Positions 41,333-42,736 of a DNA stretch of 42,736 bases are shown in pieces (position 1 is the stretch's first letter; each line of letters opens with the position of its first letter). The stretch is from NCBI GenBank assembly GCA_002331025.1, contig DCYG01000021.1, positions 39,232 through 81,967 on the forward strand. The letters are read 5' to 3'. The notes under the pieces are model-generated. The model was given only the letters and a program-made list of their open reading frames with translations, did not search any database and was not told the DNA's origin. The stretch comes from Firmicutes bacterium UBA2116 (GTDB taxonomy: Bacteria > Bacillota > Clostridia > Tissierellales > Sedimentibacteraceae). The position numbers and the translations under genes were made by a program.

Positions 41333-42664
41333 ATGATTAAAATTACTGAAACGTCCTTGAGAGACGGACACCAATCATTAATTGCCACAAGGTTGACAAC
41401 AGACGAAATATTGCCGATTTTATCAGAAATGGATAAAGCCGGATTTCACTCTATGGAGGTCTGGGGAGGTGCCACATTTGATACCTGTCTCAGATATTTA
41501 AACGAAGATCCGTGGGAAAGATTAAGAAAAATAAGAGCCAATGTTAAAAACACTAAGCTTCAGATGCTTTCAAGAGGTCAGAACATCCTTGGATATAAGA
41601 ATTATCCCGATGACATAGTTGAAAGGTTTTTAAAGAATGCAATATTTGAAGGAATTGATATTGTGAGAGTATTCGATGCATTAAATGACATCAGAAACTT
41701 GAAAAAATCAATTGAAGTTATAAAAAAAGAGGGTGCACACTGTCAATGTGCAATTTCTTACACCATAAGCCCGGTTCATACGACAGAATATTATTTAAAC
41801 TTAATTAAAAATTTTGAAGATGTAGGTGCTGATTCTATCTGTATAAAGGATATGTCAGGTATACTGCTGCCTTATGAAGCTTACAATTTAGTTAAGGCGA
41901 TCAAGGGAGTTACCGACCTTCCTTTAGAATTTCACACTCACTGCACAAGCGGCGTAGCACAAATGGCAATGCTCAAAGCAATAGAAGCAGGTATTGACAT
42001 TGTGGATACCGCAATTTCTCCGCTGTCTTCCGGTACATCGCAGCCTGCTACAGAATCCCTGGCATTTACATTGCAGGGAACAGAACATGATCCGCAGTTG
42101 AATGTGGATAGCTTAAACAATGCTGCGGAATATTTCAGAAATATCATAAAAAAATATCAGGATGACGGTACGTACAACATCAAGGTTCTTATGACTGAAC
42201 CGAATACTTTACAGTACCAGATACCCGGAGGAATGCTGTCAAACCTCTTATATCAAATGAAATCATTGAATGCAAGCGATAAGTATGATGCCGTACTGGC
42301 TGAGGTTCCGAAAGTCAGAGAGGACTTAGGTTACCCTCCGTTGGTAACCCCAATGAGTCAAATGGTTGGTGCACAGGCGGTTTTCAACGTAATTTCAGGA
42401 GCAAGGTATAATATTATTCCGACTGAAATTAAAAATTACGTAAAGGGTCTTTACGGTAAACCGGCAGCACCTATCGACGAAAAAATAAAAGAAAAGATAA
42501 TCGGAAATGAAGAAGTTATAACCGTCAGACCGGCTGATTTATTATCTGACGAATATGATAAATTAAAAGCTGAAATAGGTGACTTAGCAAAATCAGAGCA
42601 GGACGTTTTATCTTATGCACTGTTCCCGCAGGTTGCTAAAACATATTTTGAGAAGAGAAGTTAA
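41333..42664 (+). CDS. Oxaloacetate decarboxylase alpha / pyruvate carboxylase subunit B carboxyltransferase
   Basis: A 443-aa TIM-barrel carboxyltransferase. Catalytic motifs are TETSLRDGHQSLIATR at the start, the carbamylated lysine in SICIKDMSG, and the metal ligands in FHTHCTSG. A PYC/OADA conserved domain occupies about residues 290-440. There is no C-terminal biotinyl (AMKM) domain, so it must use a separate biotin carrier. It could be oadA, pycB or a transcarboxylase 5S subunit; its neighbours beyond 42736 would decide. GGAGGAGG precedes the ATG. Confidence 0.88.
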   Translation: MIKITETSLRDGHQSLIATRLTTDEILPILSEMDKAGFHSMEVWGGATFDTCLRYLNEDPWERLRKIRANVKNTKLQMLSRGQNILGYKNYPDDIVERFLKNAIFEGIDIVRVFDALNDIRNLKKSIEVIKKEGAHCQCAISYTISPVHTTEYYLNLIKNFEDVGADSICIKDMSGILLPYEAYNLVKAIKGVTDLPLEFHTHCTSGVAQMAMLKAIEAGIDIVDTAISPLSSGTSQPATESLAFTLQGTEHDPQLNVDSLNNAAEYFRNIIKKYQDDGTYNIKVLMTEPNTLQYQIPGGMLSNLLYQMKSLNASDKYDAVLAEVPKVREDLGYPPLVTPMSQMVGAQAVFNVISGARYNIIPTEIKNYVKGLYGKPAAPIDEKIKEKIIGNEEVITVRPADLLSDEYDKLKAEIGDLAKSEQDVLSYALFPQVAKTYFEKRS

Positions 42665-42736
42665 CCTTAATATAAAAGGCTGCTGAAAAAGTTCATCCTG
42701 CAAGGTGCCGGAAGCCGGGCAACCGCAGCGTATTAG

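Noticed and set aside
42665..42736. Possible repeat start at the right edge (AGGCTGCTGAAAAAG, similar to AGGCTGTTGAAAAAC at 14-28)
   Set aside because: Two short similar words at the window edges are too little to call a repeat without flanking sequence.

Overview
The window reads as AT-rich chromosomal DNA of a spore-forming, anaerobic Firmicute of the Clostridia/Tissierellia type (Sedimentibacter-like is a guess from overall character, not a search). Signs are an alpha/beta small acid-soluble spore protein, a glmS ribozyme, a butyryl-CoA dehydrogenase/Etf cluster, DUF1659/DUF2922 proteins, a free-standing carboxyltransferase subunit, strong AAGGAG ribosome binding sites and classical sigma-A promoters (TTGACA-N17-TATAAT type).

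Layout. (1) 40-3545: a large BTAD/AAA/TPR regulator and a small zinc-ribbon membrane protein, divergently transcribed. (2) 3546-12180: an accessory stretch rich in small defence-like or toxin-antitoxin-like modules and gene debris: a MazF remnant, the 3' remnant of a LytTR gene, an XRE-ImmA/IrrE cassette with a truncated third gene, a DUF2922-DUF1659-LytTR-LytTR group, a PIN toxin-antitoxin pair whose toxin is frameshifted, a CPBP protease, an AbiF-like (Abi_2, HEPN) gene flanked by two copies of a structured RNA, IS-end-like repeats, and decayed small membrane/HTH genes. (3) 12233-15005: glmS with its upstream self-cleaving ribozyme, then a spore SASP gene. (4) 15082-23386: a minus-strand catabolic cluster (Fe-S/FMN/FAD old-yellow-enzyme-type reductase, SDR, MFS transporter, SDR, GntP-like permease) divergent from a PucR/CdaR-type regulator, with the C-terminal relic of a second permease inside it. 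(5) 23803-27681: crotonase, acyl-CoA dehydrogenase, EtfB, EtfA on the minus strand, with a promoter and Rex-like sites before the dehydrogenase. (6) 27802-30455: argC, mraY and a compact type I toxin-antitoxin locus (29-aa holin-like toxin plus convergent antisense RNA). (7) 30455-40362: a minus-strand housekeeping run of two flavoproteins, secA, prfB (with its programmed +1 frameshift), tex and a HAD phosphatase. (8) 40596-42664: an Lrp/AsnC regulator divergent from an oxaloacetate decarboxylase/pyruvate carboxylase carboxyltransferase subunit.

The strongest unusual signal is the AbiF locus. Two 43-nt RNA cores, exactly 1,060 bp apart, flank the HEPN gene. They differ at only five positions, and all five changes can be explained as compensatory base changes in a loop/5'-strand pseudoknot with an alternative pairing. 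Each core has its own intrinsic terminator, and the first has a near-consensus promoter. This fits an RNA-antitoxin/HEPN-toxin system carrying a second, orphan antitoxin RNA. A related-repeat family (three copies at about 14.13, 23.5 and 33.4 kb), a frameshifted PIN toxin and several gene relics show active turnover. No tRNA, rRNA or CRISPR array was recognised.
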